Source: Bacteroidota bacterium (GTDB taxonomy: Bacteria; Bacteroidota; Bacteroidia; Chitinophagales; Chitinophagaceae). Taken from it: a stretch of 64,000 nucleotides of DNA. The stretch spans positions 1 through 64,000 of the forward strand of contig JAEZGS010000011.1 of NCBI GenBank assembly GCA_023437225.1, given 5' to 3'. The notes under the pieces are model-generated. The model was not told the origin of the DNA and did not search any database. It worked only from the letters and a program-made list of their open reading frames with translations. The translations under genes were made by a program, and so were the position numbers. Shown here piece after piece: positions 54,308 to 63,647 of this stretch; the stretch's first letter is position 1, and each line of letters opens with the position of its first letter.

Positions 54308-57031
54308 ATGCGTCATCTGATTCTTTTTACATTGATCATATTGCTCATCTCAATCAATGCGGTTGCTCAACAGGTCCGGCTTTCATTTGATGTAGAGGAT
54401 GTGAGCATGGAACAGTTTGCTACGGCGATTGAGAAGCAGTCTGGTTACCGGTTTTACTTCGATGAAAAGGATATGGCAGGCTTTAGGATATCAATTTCTG
54501 TGAGGAACAGAAATTTGAGGGATGTCTTAAGCGAAGTGTTTTCGCGATCTGCGTATCGATTCGCAATCGACCAGGACAATAATGTTTTCATTACGCGCGA
54601 GAGAGCAGTGCAAACCATGCCTGCATGGCAGATGACCTCCAATTCAGATAGCTTGTTTCGCTATGATGATACGGAAATGGCCAGGGAGAATAAGATATAT
54701 GTCATCGGCATCAAGACAAACAAAAAGCCAGACGGTAACGCAACAATTTCCGGCATGATCAGGGATTTAGAAACCGGAAGGCCGCTTGCCGGCGCAACTA
54801 TAATGGCCGATGCAGACCAACGCGGAGTACAGGCCGATGTCAATGGTCGGTTCTCAATTACACTAAAGAAAGGGTTGCACACTTTAGTTGTAGCGGCAGA
54901 TAATAAAACCCCTGTGAGGCGAGTGGTAGAATTGTATAATGATGGTGCGTTATCTTTTGAACTGAAAGAACGTGTTAAGGTGCTTGATGAAGTGATCATT
55001 AGTGCACAAAGAAACAGTATAGTCAACAGGCCGCAGATGGGAATAGAGCGCGTAACAATCAAAACCATCAGGCAGGTGCCAACCGCTCTTGGTGAAGCAG
55101 ATCTTATTAAAGTACTACTTACACTGCCTGGAGTAAAATCTGTTGGCGAAGCAAGCACAGGTTTCAACGTAAGAGGCGGCGCAGCAGATCAGAATCTGAT
55201 ATTATTTAATGATGCTACCATTTATAATCCGACGCATTTCTTCGGTTTCTTTTCTGCATTCAATCCGGAGATCGTCAAAGATGTGGAGCTCTTCAAAAGC
55301 AGTATTCCCGTGCGCTATGGGGGCAGATTATCATCCGTGCTGAACATAACAGCACGTGAAGGCAATAAAAATAAATTCACAGGAAGTGCAGGTATTGGAT
55401 TGGTAACGAGTCGCGTGAATTTGGAAGGCCCCATCATTAAAGAAAAAACTTCCTTCAATGTTGGCGGACGAACAACATATTCAAACTGGTTACTTAAACT
55501 ATTGCCTGACGACAATGAATATCGGAACAGCAGCGCTTCATTTCATGATATTAATGTAGGAATTCATCATCGTGGTGATAAGAACAACGAAATTCAATTC
55601 ACCGCTTACTACAGTAAAGACAGATTCAATTTAAACAGTGATACTGTTTTTGGATACTCTAACGCAAACCTTTCATTGAAATGGCGTCATGTATTTTCAA
55701 AGAAGTTGCAGGGGGAGTTTACTACCGGGTACGATCGCTATGGATATGAAAACACCAGTGACGATAATAAGATCAATGCCTATAAAATGGTGTTTGACAT
55801 CAGCCAGTTTAATATCAAAGCTGATATGAGCTATTATGTAACACCGCAACAGACGATCAATTTCGGATTGAGTTCAATAAAGTATCAGCTTAATCCAGGC
55901 AGGTTCAGTCCTGTCGGGGAAGAGTCGCTGGTTAGCGAACTTGAAATACAACGGGAAAGTGGACTGGAATCAGCATTATATGCAGGGACTAGAATTGATC
56001 TGAGTACGCGGGCAAGTGTAGAAGCGGGATTTCGTTATTCGTTTTTTAATTACCTCGGATCGCACGATGTTAATTATTACAAGCCGGGAATACCTCGTGA
56101 TGAAAGTAGTATGATAGAAACGAGAAAGTATTCGCAGGGGGCATTTATAAATACATATCATGGACCGGAGTTCCGCATATCGGCAAGATATTCTTTGACC
56201 GATGATCTTTCCGTTAAAGCCGGCTTTAATACGCTTCGTCAGTATTTACACATGTTGTCAAATACGACGGCCATCTCACCAACGGATATCTGGAAGCTCA
56301 GTGATCCAAACATAAAGCCCCAGATCGGGGGCCAGCTCGCAGTTGGTATCTATAAAAATTTTGCATCGGATTCGCTTGAACTTTCTGTGGAAGGATATTA
56401 TAAGAAGATGAGCAATTATCTTGATTACAAGAGCGGTGCAACGCTGGTGTTGAATGAATTTATTGAGCGCGATGCCCTAAATACACGAGGAAAGGCTTTC
56501 GGTGTTGAAGTGATGTTACGGAAACGTGCAGGCAAATTGAATGGATGGTTGTCTTATACATATTCAAGAACATTGTTGAAGATGGATGATGAACAACAGG
56601 GTGTGCCGGTGAATCGGGGTGAATGGTATCCTTCCAATTATGACAAGCCGCATGATGTCACCTTTGTTGGAAATTATCGGATCAACCTCCGATTCAGTTT
56701 GTCTGTTAATGTTACGTACAGTACCGGAAGACCGATCACTCTGCCTATTGGAACATTCTGGTATGGCAATTCTGAACGTGCATTATATTCCGACAGAAAT
56801 GCGTACAGGATCCCCGATTATTTCCGTACCGATTTTTCAATGAACATTGAAGGAAACCACAAAGTAAAACAGCTTACTCATAACTCCTGGACGATCGGTG
56901 TGTATAATCTCACGGGACGGAAGAATCCATATTCCGTTTACTTTACTTCGGAAAACGGGGTGACAAAGGGCTATAAACTTTCGATCTTCGGTTCCATCAT
57001 TCCTTTTGTTAACTATAACATCCGCTTTTGA
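54308..57031 (+). CDS. STN-domain TonB-dependent outer membrane receptor
   Basis: A 907-residue receptor. The signal peptide ends near AVAQ. An STN (secretin/TonB N-terminal) domain spans about residues 22-98 (VEDVSMEQFATAIEKQSGYR). A carboxypeptidase-regulatory-like Ig domain lies at about 150-225, and the plug at about 245-360 (GFNVRGGAADQNLILFNDA). A 22-strand barrel ends SIIPFVNYNIRF. STN domains normally talk to a FecR-type anti-sigma factor, but no FecI/FecR pair is in the window. It is followed at once by a DUF4249 lipoprotein, a recurring pair in this phylum. Ligand unknown. Confidence 0.9.
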   Translation: MRHLILFTLIILLISINAVAQQVRLSFDVEDVSMEQFATAIEKQSGYRFYFDEKDMAGFRISISVRNRNLRDVLSEVFSRSAYRFAIDQDNNVFITRERAVQTMPAWQMTSNSDSLFRYDDTEMARENKIYVIGIKTNKKPDGNATISGMIRDLETGRPLAGATIMADADQRGVQADVNGRFSITLKKGLHTLVVAADNKTPVRRVVELYNDGALSFELKERVKVLDEVIISAQRNSIVNRPQMGIERVTIKTIRQVPTALGEADLIKVLLTLPGVKSVGEASTGFNVRGGAADQNLILFNDATIYNPTHFFGFFSAFNPEIVKDVELFKSSIPVRYGGRLSSVLNITAREGNKNKFTGSAGIGLVTSRVNLEGPIIKEKTSFNVGGRTTYSNWLLKLLPDDNEYRNSSASFHDINVGIHHRGDKNNEIQFTAYYSKDRFNLNSDTVFGYSNANLSLKWRHVFSKKLQGEFTTGYDRYGYENTSDDNKINAYKMVFDISQFNIKADMSYYVTPQQTINFGLSSIKYQLNPGRFSPVGEESLVSELEIQRESGLESALYAGTRIDLSTRASVEAGFRYSFFNYLGSHDVNYYKPGIPRDESSMIETRKYSQGAFINTYHGPEFRISARYSLTDDLSVKAGFNTLRQYLHMLSNTTAISPTDIWKLSDPNIKPQIGGQLAVGIYKNFASDSLELSVEGYYKKMSNYLDYKSGATLVLNEFIERDALNTRGKAFGVEVMLRKRAGKLNGWLSYTYSRTLLKMDDEQQGVPVNRGEWYPSNYDKPHDVTFVGNYRINLRFSLSVNVTYSTGRPITLPIGTFWYGNSERALYSDRNAYRIPDYFRTDFSMNIEGNHKVKQLTHNSWTIGVYNLTGRKNPYSVYFTSENGVTKGYKLSIFGSIIPFVNYNIRF

Positions 57032-57032
57032 T

Positions 57033-58151
57033 ATGCGACAAGCATGGTTACTTATCATATTGGTATCTTTCTTTGGTGGATGTCGCCAGGAGTACCTTCC
57101 CGAGCTTCGTCCGTCAGACACTCAGGTGCTCATAGTGGAAGGGTTCATTAAAGCCGGTGCTGGTCAAACTGTGATACGACTGAGCAAAAGCAGACCTATA
57201 ACAAGCACCGATCCATTAATGGGTATTGATGGGGCAACCGTAGTAATTGAGGGCGACGATCAGGCCACTTTTTTATTAACGAACCGGGATAATGGTTTCT
57301 ATGAATCTGCTGGTACGCTCCCGTTGGACCCGGCGAAAAAGTATCGCTTGCGTTTCACAATTGGCGACAAACAGTATGCATCGTCATTTGAAAAAGTGTT
57401 GATGACCCCCGATATTGATAGTGTGTCGTGGCAGCGTGATGGGACTGGCGTTGAGATAAATGTGAACACACATAGTAATGATGAAGAACTTATTTATTAT
57501 TTATGGGACTGGACGGAAACATGGCAATATCATTCGAAATTCGAATCTTTCTATAAATGGGATACCGGTGCAACTATTGTGGCAAGACCTGACAGGGAGC
57601 GACAGGATATGTACACTTGTTGGAAGCATGTAACCAGTTCGAATATACTTGTGGGTTCATCTGCCCGTCTTGAATCAAACGTCATTTATCGTTATCCGCT
57701 ACGACAAATTCCTCAGCCAGATCAGCGACTCAGTGTGCGATACAGTATTATCGTGAACCAATATTCATTGTCCCGCGGGGCATACGATTTCTACCAGCTT
57801 ATCAAACGAAATACGGAAACTACGGGCTCCATTTTCGGTCCTCAACCTTCAGAGGTTTCCGGCAATGTCAGGAACCTTTCGGATCCAACCGAGCTTGTTG
57901 TTGGATACGTCGGAGTTGCGATGGCACGGCAAAAGCGAATCTTTATAACAAACAGTGAATTGCCAGGCTGGAATTATATTCCTCCCTGTGAAGAAGTTTA
58001 TGTGGTGAATAATCCCGATACCCTTAGGCTGTACCTGGGAGCTTATATCCCTTATCAGATGAAAGGTTTCTTTGAAGGTTTTTACCTGGCTAACGAGACA
58101 TGTATTGATTGTACATTGACTGGAACAAACCGACGCCCTGATTTCTGGTAG
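57033..58151 (+). CDS. DUF4249 family lipoprotein
   Basis: A 372-residue lipoprotein with a lipobox FFGGC (about residue 17). It begins its mature part with RQEYLPELRPSDTQVLIVEG and contains Ig-like beta segments such as VIEGDDQATFLLTNRDNGFY. Its C-terminus is CIDCTLTGTNRRPDFW. DUF4249 proteins regularly sit next to STN-TonB receptors and probably act as surface partners, by analogy with SusD. The start at 57033 is one base after the receptor stop; an in-frame upstream start at 57006 would overlap it. Confidence 0.85.
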   Translation: MRQAWLLIILVSFFGGCRQEYLPELRPSDTQVLIVEGFIKAGAGQTVIRLSKSRPITSTDPLMGIDGATVVIEGDDQATFLLTNRDNGFYESAGTLPLDPAKKYRLRFTIGDKQYASSFEKVLMTPDIDSVSWQRDGTGVEINVNTHSNDEELIYYLWDWTETWQYHSKFESFYKWDTGATIVARPDRERQDMYTCWKHVTSSNILVGSSARLESNVIYRYPLRQIPQPDQRLSVRYSIIVNQYSLSRGAYDFYQLIKRNTETTGSIFGPQPSEVSGNVRNLSDPTELVVGYVGVAMARQKRIFITNSELPGWNYIPPCEEVYVVNNPDTLRLYLGAYIPYQMKGFFEGFYLANETCIDCTLTGTNRRPDFW

Positions 58152-58166
58152 TAATTACAGATACGA

Positions 58167-59852
58167 ATGAAGAACATTTTACACTTAATAATTGTTTGTA
58201 TCATTTGCCTTTGCAGTAAGGTAAGTCGTTCTCAGCAGGTTGTTAGCGAGAAACTGTACGTACAAACGGATCGTGAGTTATACATTCCAGGCGAAACAAT
58301 ATGGTTCAGAATATTTTCCGTTGATGCTTCAACGCTTAAGCCCATTGATTTAAGCAATATCGCATACATCGAGATCATTCACGAGAGTGCACCAAAGGCA
58401 CAGGCGATGATTGAGTTGAAGAAGGGAGGTGGTGATGGGTTCATAAAAATCCCGGAACAAACTCAAACCGGAACTTACCAGCTTCGTGCCTATACAAATT
58501 GGATGAAAAATTTCGGCACAAAGCATTTCTATCAAAAAAATCTAACAATAATATCTGCAAGTGACAGGCAACCTCCTTCTTTTCAAAACGCCATGACACA
58601 AAATGAAAATGTGTCGGGTATGGAGCTTCAGCTTAGTAGTGCAGCAATAAAAAGGCGTGAGCATCTCAACATAAATTTCCAATTGCCAGCCGGAATGACG
58701 AAGGCCGTTCTAAGTGCTACAATATTTTTAATCGACTCAGCTTCGGGCGGATACTCGGGCAGTATTCATTCATTGAAAGAGAATCGTCCCACTGGTAGTT
58801 TTTCCAACATAAGATATTTACCCGAAGCAAAGTATCACTATGTGGATGCTCTCGTTCGGGATACAAATCCAGGAAGCTACGCAGGCGATACGGCATATCT
58901 CAGTGTTCCGGGCACAACACCTATGTTATACACTGCGCGAATAGATTCAGCAGGACGCGCACGATTTATGTTGCATAAGTTGATATATGGTTCCCATAAA
59001 ATTATAGTCCAGGTTGTTCATAATAACAAACACCAGGGAAATATTGAGGTGCTGAGTCCTTACTTTGATGAATACGAAGACAGTCGGTCGATCAATAATC
59101 GCGCTGAAGCTATTGACATCAATAAGAGGCTGATCGCCCAACAGACATCGTTACTTATGCCACTGGCAACAGATAATTTGCAAGACGCCAGTTTGCGAAC
59201 ACACCATTCAAATTTGAAGGATACTTCGATGTTTTATGGCAAAGCACCATTCACTTACATGCTTGATGACTTTACCAGGTTTCCCACTATGGAGGAAGTG
59301 TTGCGTGAATATGTGATCGAAGTGTTGGTGAACCGGCAGGGTGATAAGTACAGCTTTACCTCGATCAGCAGGCATAAGGATGGTTTGCCGGTTGTATATC
59401 GTCCTATATCGTTATTGAATGGAGTACCTGTGTCTGCTAACACCGTTATTAAAGTAGATCCTTTAAAAATAAATCGCATCGACATTATACCTCGCCGGTA
59501 TTTTTATGGCTCAAGCTTCTTTGATGGAATCATCAGTTTACTGACGTATGACGGAAGCACGGGTGAAATCGAGTTTGATAATGGAGTGTTGCCGGTAGAT
59601 TACAATGGCTTGCAACTGTCAGAAACTTTTGCTTCCCCAGTGTACAATTCCGAACAGGCCAGGGGAAGCCGCAGAGCTGATTTTCGAACCACGTTGCAAT
59701 GGTTGCCTTTTTTGAAACCGGATGAAAATGGCAAAGTGCAATTCGACGTCTATAGTTCTGATCTTGTTGGTAAGTATATGATTGTGGTAGAAGGAATTGA
59801 TGAGAGCGGTAATATCATTTCTGCAAGAAAGACTTTCAATGTGGTAAAATAA
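58167..59852 (+). CDS. Exported MG2 (macroglobulin-like) domain protein
   Basis: A 561-residue exported protein (signal peptide to about residue 22). The N-terminal region KLYVQTDRELYIPGETIWFR and the repeat of beta segments up to about residue 125 match the MG2 domain of alpha-2-macroglobulin-like proteins. The rest is beta-rich, with LKPDENGKVQFDVYSSDLVG and a final ARKTFNVV. No thioester motif (GCGEQ) is visible and it is far shorter than a true alpha-2-macroglobulin. It is 15 bases after DUF4249 and completes a four-gene unit. Confidence 0.75.
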   Translation: MKNILHLIIVCIICLCSKVSRSQQVVSEKLYVQTDRELYIPGETIWFRIFSVDASTLKPIDLSNIAYIEIIHESAPKAQAMIELKKGGGDGFIKIPEQTQTGTYQLRAYTNWMKNFGTKHFYQKNLTIISASDRQPPSFQNAMTQNENVSGMELQLSSAAIKRREHLNINFQLPAGMTKAVLSATIFLIDSASGGYSGSIHSLKENRPTGSFSNIRYLPEAKYHYVDALVRDTNPGSYAGDTAYLSVPGTTPMLYTARIDSAGRARFMLHKLIYGSHKIIVQVVHNNKHQGNIEVLSPYFDEYEDSRSINNRAEAIDINKRLIAQQTSLLMPLATDNLQDASLRTHHSNLKDTSMFYGKAPFTYMLDDFTRFPTMEEVLREYVIEVLVNRQGDKYSFTSISRHKDGLPVVYRPISLLNGVPVSANTVIKVDPLKINRIDIIPRRYFYGSSFFDGIISLLTYDGSTGEIEFDNGVLPVDYNGLQLSETFASPVYNSEQARGSRRADFRTTLQWLPFLKPDENGKVQFDVYSSDLVGKYMIVVEGIDESGNIISARKTFNVVK

Positions 59853-59882
59853 AAAAGCCCCGAACAATACGTCCGGAGCTTA
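59851..59882 (-). terminator. Terminator of tRNA-Met
   Basis: Read on the minus strand, AAGCTCCG and CGGGGCTT form an 8-bp stem (one U-G pair) followed by TTTTTT. On the plus strand the same position is a C-A mismatch, so the direction favours the tRNA and not the MG2 gene. Confidence 0.75.
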
Positions 59883-59887
59883 ATATG

Positions 59888-59961
59888 TAGCGGGGACGGG
59901 AGTTGAACCCGTGACCTTTGGGTTATGAATCCAACGCTCTAACCGCCTGAGCTACCCCGCC
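59888..59961 (-). tRNA. tRNA-Met (CAU)
   Basis: A 74-base cloverleaf on the minus strand. The acceptor is GGCGGGG/CCCCGCT with a terminal G-U pair, the anticodon loop TTCATAA (anticodon CAT), and the T-arm has TTCAACT. The first base pair G1-U72 and the lack of three G-C pairs in the anticodon stem favour elongator tRNA-Met over initiator. CCA is not encoded. Confidence 0.92.
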
Positions 59962-59971
59962 AAATGGGTTG

Positions 59972-59979
59972 CAAAAATA
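59972..59979 (-). promoter_or_regulatory. Candidate tRNA-Met -7 box
   Basis: On the minus strand the sequence reads TATTTTTG, a match to TAnnTTTG, about ten bases upstream of the tRNA. A T-rich stretch lies at the -33 position without a clear TTTG. Confidence 0.45.
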
Positions 59980-60006
59980 GGAGAAATCAGCTCAAAAAAG
60001 AAAAAT

Positions 60007-60777
60007 TTATACAACTCTTGGCGTAACGGTGCCTCTTGGCTGTACTTCATAGAGGTAGTAAGGATGTTTGTATCCCGCCTTCAGTAAAATGTGCTTCGCC
60101 ACGTTGAAGACTTTGCCCCCCGAAGTGAGTGAGCCTTCCAACTGACCCATATGAGCATGTCCATGAAATGTGGCTTCCACTTTTCGTCTCATTAAAGGTT
60201 CCGCAAGCCGGGATGAACCCAGGAATGGAAATATGACTTGCGGTTCACCTACAACCGTTTCTGAAACGGGCGAATAATGCATCACAACTATTTTAGGGAT
60301 CGTTCCGCTTTCAGAATCGATTCTTGCCAATGCACGGTCAAGATGTAAAGCTTCATCTACTGCTTCCTGAACAAACGCTTTCATCGCGCCTTCGCCAAAC
60401 ATTGACAACATGTGATTGTCGAAGCCCCCTCCAAAACCTTTAACACCGGCAAAGCCAATGTTGTGAAGAATTATTGATTCACCATCAAGCATATGAACGC
60501 CAGCTTTCTGTAACATCTGGCGAATCAGCTTATGTCTTCCTTTTTCATGGTCATGATTGCCCAACACCGCAACAACGGGGACTGAACATGCTTTTAATTC
60601 TTCTGCAAGTACCTGCGCCTCCACTTCATCACCGGTATCTGTCAGATCACCAGCGATTATGAGTATTTCCGCTTTTTCGGAAATGTCTCTGAAAAATTCA
60701 GTCCATTTTCCCTGGTCCGTTTCTCGCACATGAAGGTCTGCAGTGGCAGCGATCTTTACGGGATGTTGTTGTTCCAT
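60007..60777 (-). CDS. Calcineurin-like metallophosphoesterase
   Basis: A 256-residue two-metal phosphoesterase. The motif set is complete: ATADLHV (about residues 11-17), IAGDLTDTGD (about 41-50), VLGNHDHEKG (about 75-84), and the C-terminal FHGHAHMG (about 217-224). The substrate cannot be predicted (nucleotide, phosphoprotein or nucleic acid). It starts inside the stop codon of the upstream nucleotidyltransferase-like gene (TAATG), so the two are coupled. Confidence 0.88.
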   Translation of the reverse strand: MEQQHPVKIAATADLHVRETDQGKWTEFFRDISEKAEILIIAGDLTDTGDEVEAQVLAEELKACSVPVVAVLGNHDHEKGRHKLIRQMLQKAGVHMLDGESIILHNIGFAGVKGFGGGFDNHMLSMFGEGAMKAFVQEAVDEALHLDRALARIDSESGTIPKIVVMHYSPVSETVVGEPQVIFPFLGSSRLAEPLMRRKVEATFHGHAHMGQLEGSLTSGGKVFNVAKHILLKAGYKHPYYLYEVQPRGTVTPRVV

Positions 60778-61520
60778 TATATCGTCATTATGGTGCAGGA
60801 TTTATAATCCCATTGCTTAATGTCAACTTCATACTGTGTATTATCGATGATGGGTCCGCGACATACACGGATCACTGCGGCAGGAAGTTCATATTGTTCA
60901 TTGCATCTGCGCATCAGTTCATCAAATAACCATTTTGGTATGATCTGCTGGTAATCGTAAGGGTAAACGAATTGAAACAGTATCAGGTTCGATAACAAAA
61001 GATGCCAGTGTTTGTCGAGCCGCATAAGAACTCTTTTCCAATCAAGTTTCTCGCCATATTTTAAGATCACATGATTAATATCGGCACCATCGTATCGTTC
61101 CCTGTTAACCACATATGACTTACACCAGATCAATTCTTCTGCAGCAATGTAACGAACGGGTTCTCCAACAAATTCTGCATGTACAGCATGCTGAAACCAT
61201 GTGTCGTCCACAGTGCAAATGTTATTGACAGTATCAAATATGATATCAATGAAATAGTCGCCCTTAAATAATTTAGCGAGCCATCGAACATCGGTCAGCT
61301 GAACAGTGTAACCATGATCAGCAAAATATTTGAGGATCTTTGTATGATCATTTGGCTTACAAAAAATGTCGAGGTCCTTCGTGTCGCGATATATGCCTGT
61401 ATAATGGTACATGGCAAAACCTCCCCCGAGTAGATAGTCTATTCCGCTGCTATTTAGCAGTTGTAACGCTTCTTTGTAAAATGCTGATGATTCCTGTCTT
61501 TTCTGCTCCGTATCGTTCAT
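60777..61520 (-). CDS. Nucleotidyltransferase-fold protein
   Basis: A 247-residue protein. Its N-terminal half has the polymerase-beta-type minimal motif, LLGGGFAMYHYTG followed by RDTKDLDIF with the DxD pair, and a third acidic strand FIDIIFD (about residues 94-100). The rest is helical. I take the ATG at 61520 (MNDTEQKRQESS); the frame runs to 61565. It is coupled to the phosphoesterase gene downstream. The pair resembles a transferase plus a hydrolase of the same modification, but nothing in the sequence proves it. No HEPN partner is seen. Confidence 0.7.
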   Translation of the reverse strand: MNDTEQKRQESSAFYKEALQLLNSSGIDYLLGGGFAMYHYTGIYRDTKDLDIFCKPNDHTKILKYFADHGYTVQLTDVRWLAKLFKGDYFIDIIFDTVNNICTVDDTWFQHAVHAEFVGEPVRYIAAEELIWCKSYVVNRERYDGADINHVILKYGEKLDWKRVLMRLDKHWHLLLSNLILFQFVYPYDYQQIIPKWLFDELMRRCNEQYELPAAVIRVCRGPIIDNTQYEVDIKQWDYKSCTIMTI

Positions 61521-61570
61521 ATATGGCGATTTTCCTACCGGAGCAGTAAAAAAACAATGCCACATTGACC

Positions 61571-63535
61571 CTATTGTTTGGCAAGGGTGGACTGCATCTC
61601 GTGTTCAAGGTCGAGTGCGAATTCCAGGTATTGACCGACTTTTTCTAAATACACAGGTACGTGCTTGCGCGAAGTTTTCATCTCGAGGATGTCCTTCATT
61701 ACCGGAACGATCTCAGACATTCCAAACATGACGAAACCCGGTTTCATCTTATGAATACATGCCCGGATTGCCGGCAGATCTTTCTGATTGATCATGGATT
61801 TCAATTCCCTGTTGCTTTCATGCAACTCATCCAGGAAAGTTTTTGAAAGGATGTTTACAGTGTTATCGTCCAGCCCCGTAAATTCCTTGATGGCAGTAGT
61901 GTGAAATCGCTTTGGAACAACCTTCGAATCTGGTGCCACCCATTTGAGAAGGACGTTCACCATTTGCGATTCTGTGTAAGGTTTTGCAAGGAAGTCGTTC
62001 ATTCCAGCGCCAAGATATTCTGATTTCTCTTCGCGTAGTGCATGTGCTGTAAGCGCAATGATGGGCACCTTGATTCCCATTTCATTTCTTATGATCGACG
62101 TTGCTGTAAGTCCGTCCATAACAGGCATCTGGATGTCCATCAATATTATGTCCACTACGTGTTGCTTAAGCAACGCGAGGGCTTCCGTACCGGTATAGGC
62201 AAACAGGGTATCGATCCTGGCCGATTTAAGTATCAGGGAAGCCACCAGGCTGTTAAACTTGTTGTCTTCAACAAGAAGGACCTTTTTTCCCTTCAACACC
62301 GAAATATCATGAACCGCTGCTGCTTGTTCTTTTTCTTCGCCTGAAGGTGTTGCCTGCTTTTCAAAGGGTATCGTTATAGATACCATTGTTCCCGCAAATT
62401 TTCGGCTTCTGAACTGGATGGTGCCGTTCATTAATTGAACAAGGTTCCGCGAAATGCTAAGCCCCAGGCCTGTGCCGCCATACTTCCGCGTATAGCTTTG
62501 ATCACCTTGTTCAAACTCAACAAAAAGATTGTTGACAAACTTTTCATCAATGCCAATTCCCGTATCGGAAATATTGAAATCGATCACCTGCATGGTTTCG
62601 GTGCATTGCCGTATCTGGCATTGAATATGAACTGAACCGTGTTGAGTAAATTTGATGCCGTTTCCAATTATATTAAGCAACACCTGGTTGAGCCGGAATG
62701 GATCTCCAATTACATAGGGATGGATCTTCGCATCAAAATCCAGGGTTAGATTCAATCCTTTTTCTTCAGCTTTGAACTTTAAAACCTGTATTGATTTCTC
62801 AAGTACCTCACGCAAATTCATTGGGATGTTTTCAAGATGAAGCTTTCCTTCTTCAATTTTTGAAATATCCAGGATGTCGTTGATGATGGTTAATAGGTTG
62901 TTGGCCGCGGCATGAATCGTTTCGCTAAAAAATTGCTGATCCTTATTAAGACTGGTTTTGAGAAGTTGCTCAGAAAGGCCGATGATGGCGTTCATCGGAG
63001 TGCGGATCTCATGGCTCATGTTTGCAAGAAATTTGCGCTTTGCTTTCTCAGAGGCTTCCGCTGCCTCCTTAGCAATGATCAGGTCCTTCTCTATCTGTTT
63101 ACGATAAGTGATATCTTCCTGGATTGAAAAATACCTGTAAACTTCACCCATTTCATTCGCAACTGGCTGGCCATGAATCTTTACCCAATAGGTTTCCCCA
63201 GATTTTGAATAGTTTAAAATCTCACAATCAAAGATCTGTCCGTTAGCAATCTGTTGCGAGAGGTATTTTTTTGTTTCGGGATCTGTGGCTGGCCCCTGGA
63301 GCAATCGCCCCGGACGCCTTCCAATAACTTCTTCGGGCAGATAACCTGTGATTGCTGTAAATGCGGGGTTTACCCATTCTATTACCCCGTTCTTGTCGGT
63401 TATCACAACCATTGAATGTGTGTTCTCGACAACCATAGCCAATTGGGCTACTTCCTGCTCCCGGTAAGCGAAATCATTTGCAGTGATCTCTCCCAATGGA
63501 AGGCTTTTTTCCAAATTTTGCACCTGTATATTCAT
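61571..63535 (-). CDS. Hybrid sensor histidine kinase with PAS, receiver and Hpt domains
   Basis: A 654-residue soluble kinase with no transmembrane segment. The PAS/PAC domain (about residues 28-148) carries FTAITGYLPEEVIGRRPG, typical of flavin- or redox-like PAS folds without the LOV cysteine motif. HisKA has phosphoacceptor His175 (FLANMSHEIRTP). HATPase motifs are NIIGNGIKFT, SDTGIGI and GGTGLGLSI. The receiver has Asp467 (IILMDIQMPVMDG). Hpt has His595 (CIHKMKPGFVMFG). A full internal phosphorelay is therefore present; the final acceptor could be the response regulator encoded next upstream. Confidence 0.92.
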   Translation of the reverse strand: MNIQVQNLEKSLPLGEITANDFAYREQEVAQLAMVVENTHSMVVITDKNGVIEWVNPAFTAITGYLPEEVIGRRPGRLLQGPATDPETKKYLSQQIANGQIFDCEILNYSKSGETYWVKIHGQPVANEMGEVYRYFSIQEDITYRKQIEKDLIIAKEAAEASEKAKRKFLANMSHEIRTPMNAIIGLSEQLLKTSLNKDQQFFSETIHAAANNLLTIINDILDISKIEEGKLHLENIPMNLREVLEKSIQVLKFKAEEKGLNLTLDFDAKIHPYVIGDPFRLNQVLLNIIGNGIKFTQHGSVHIQCQIRQCTETMQVIDFNISDTGIGIDEKFVNNLFVEFEQGDQSYTRKYGGTGLGLSISRNLVQLMNGTIQFRSRKFAGTMVSITIPFEKQATPSGEEKEQAAAVHDISVLKGKKVLLVEDNKFNSLVASLILKSARIDTLFAYTGTEALALLKQHVVDIILMDIQMPVMDGLTATSIIRNEMGIKVPIIALTAHALREEKSEYLGAGMNDFLAKPYTESQMVNVLLKWVAPDSKVVPKRFHTTAIKEFTGLDDNTVNILSKTFLDELHESNRELKSMINQKDLPAIRACIHKMKPGFVMFGMSEIVPVMKDILEMKTSRKHVPVYLEKVGQYLEFALDLEHEMQSTLAKQ

Positions 63536-63647
63536 GTACTAACAGCTCGGGGTAATTCGTCCTGCAAATTAATCTTAAGATGTGAATATATATAGGTCTG
63601 TAATGCCTTTCATTGATTCAATGCAGGAAAGCACTTAGTGGACGGAC

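Noticed and set aside
58167..59852. True bacterial alpha-2-macroglobulin
   Set aside because: Only the MG2-like start is visible; the length is about a third of that expected and there is no thioester motif.
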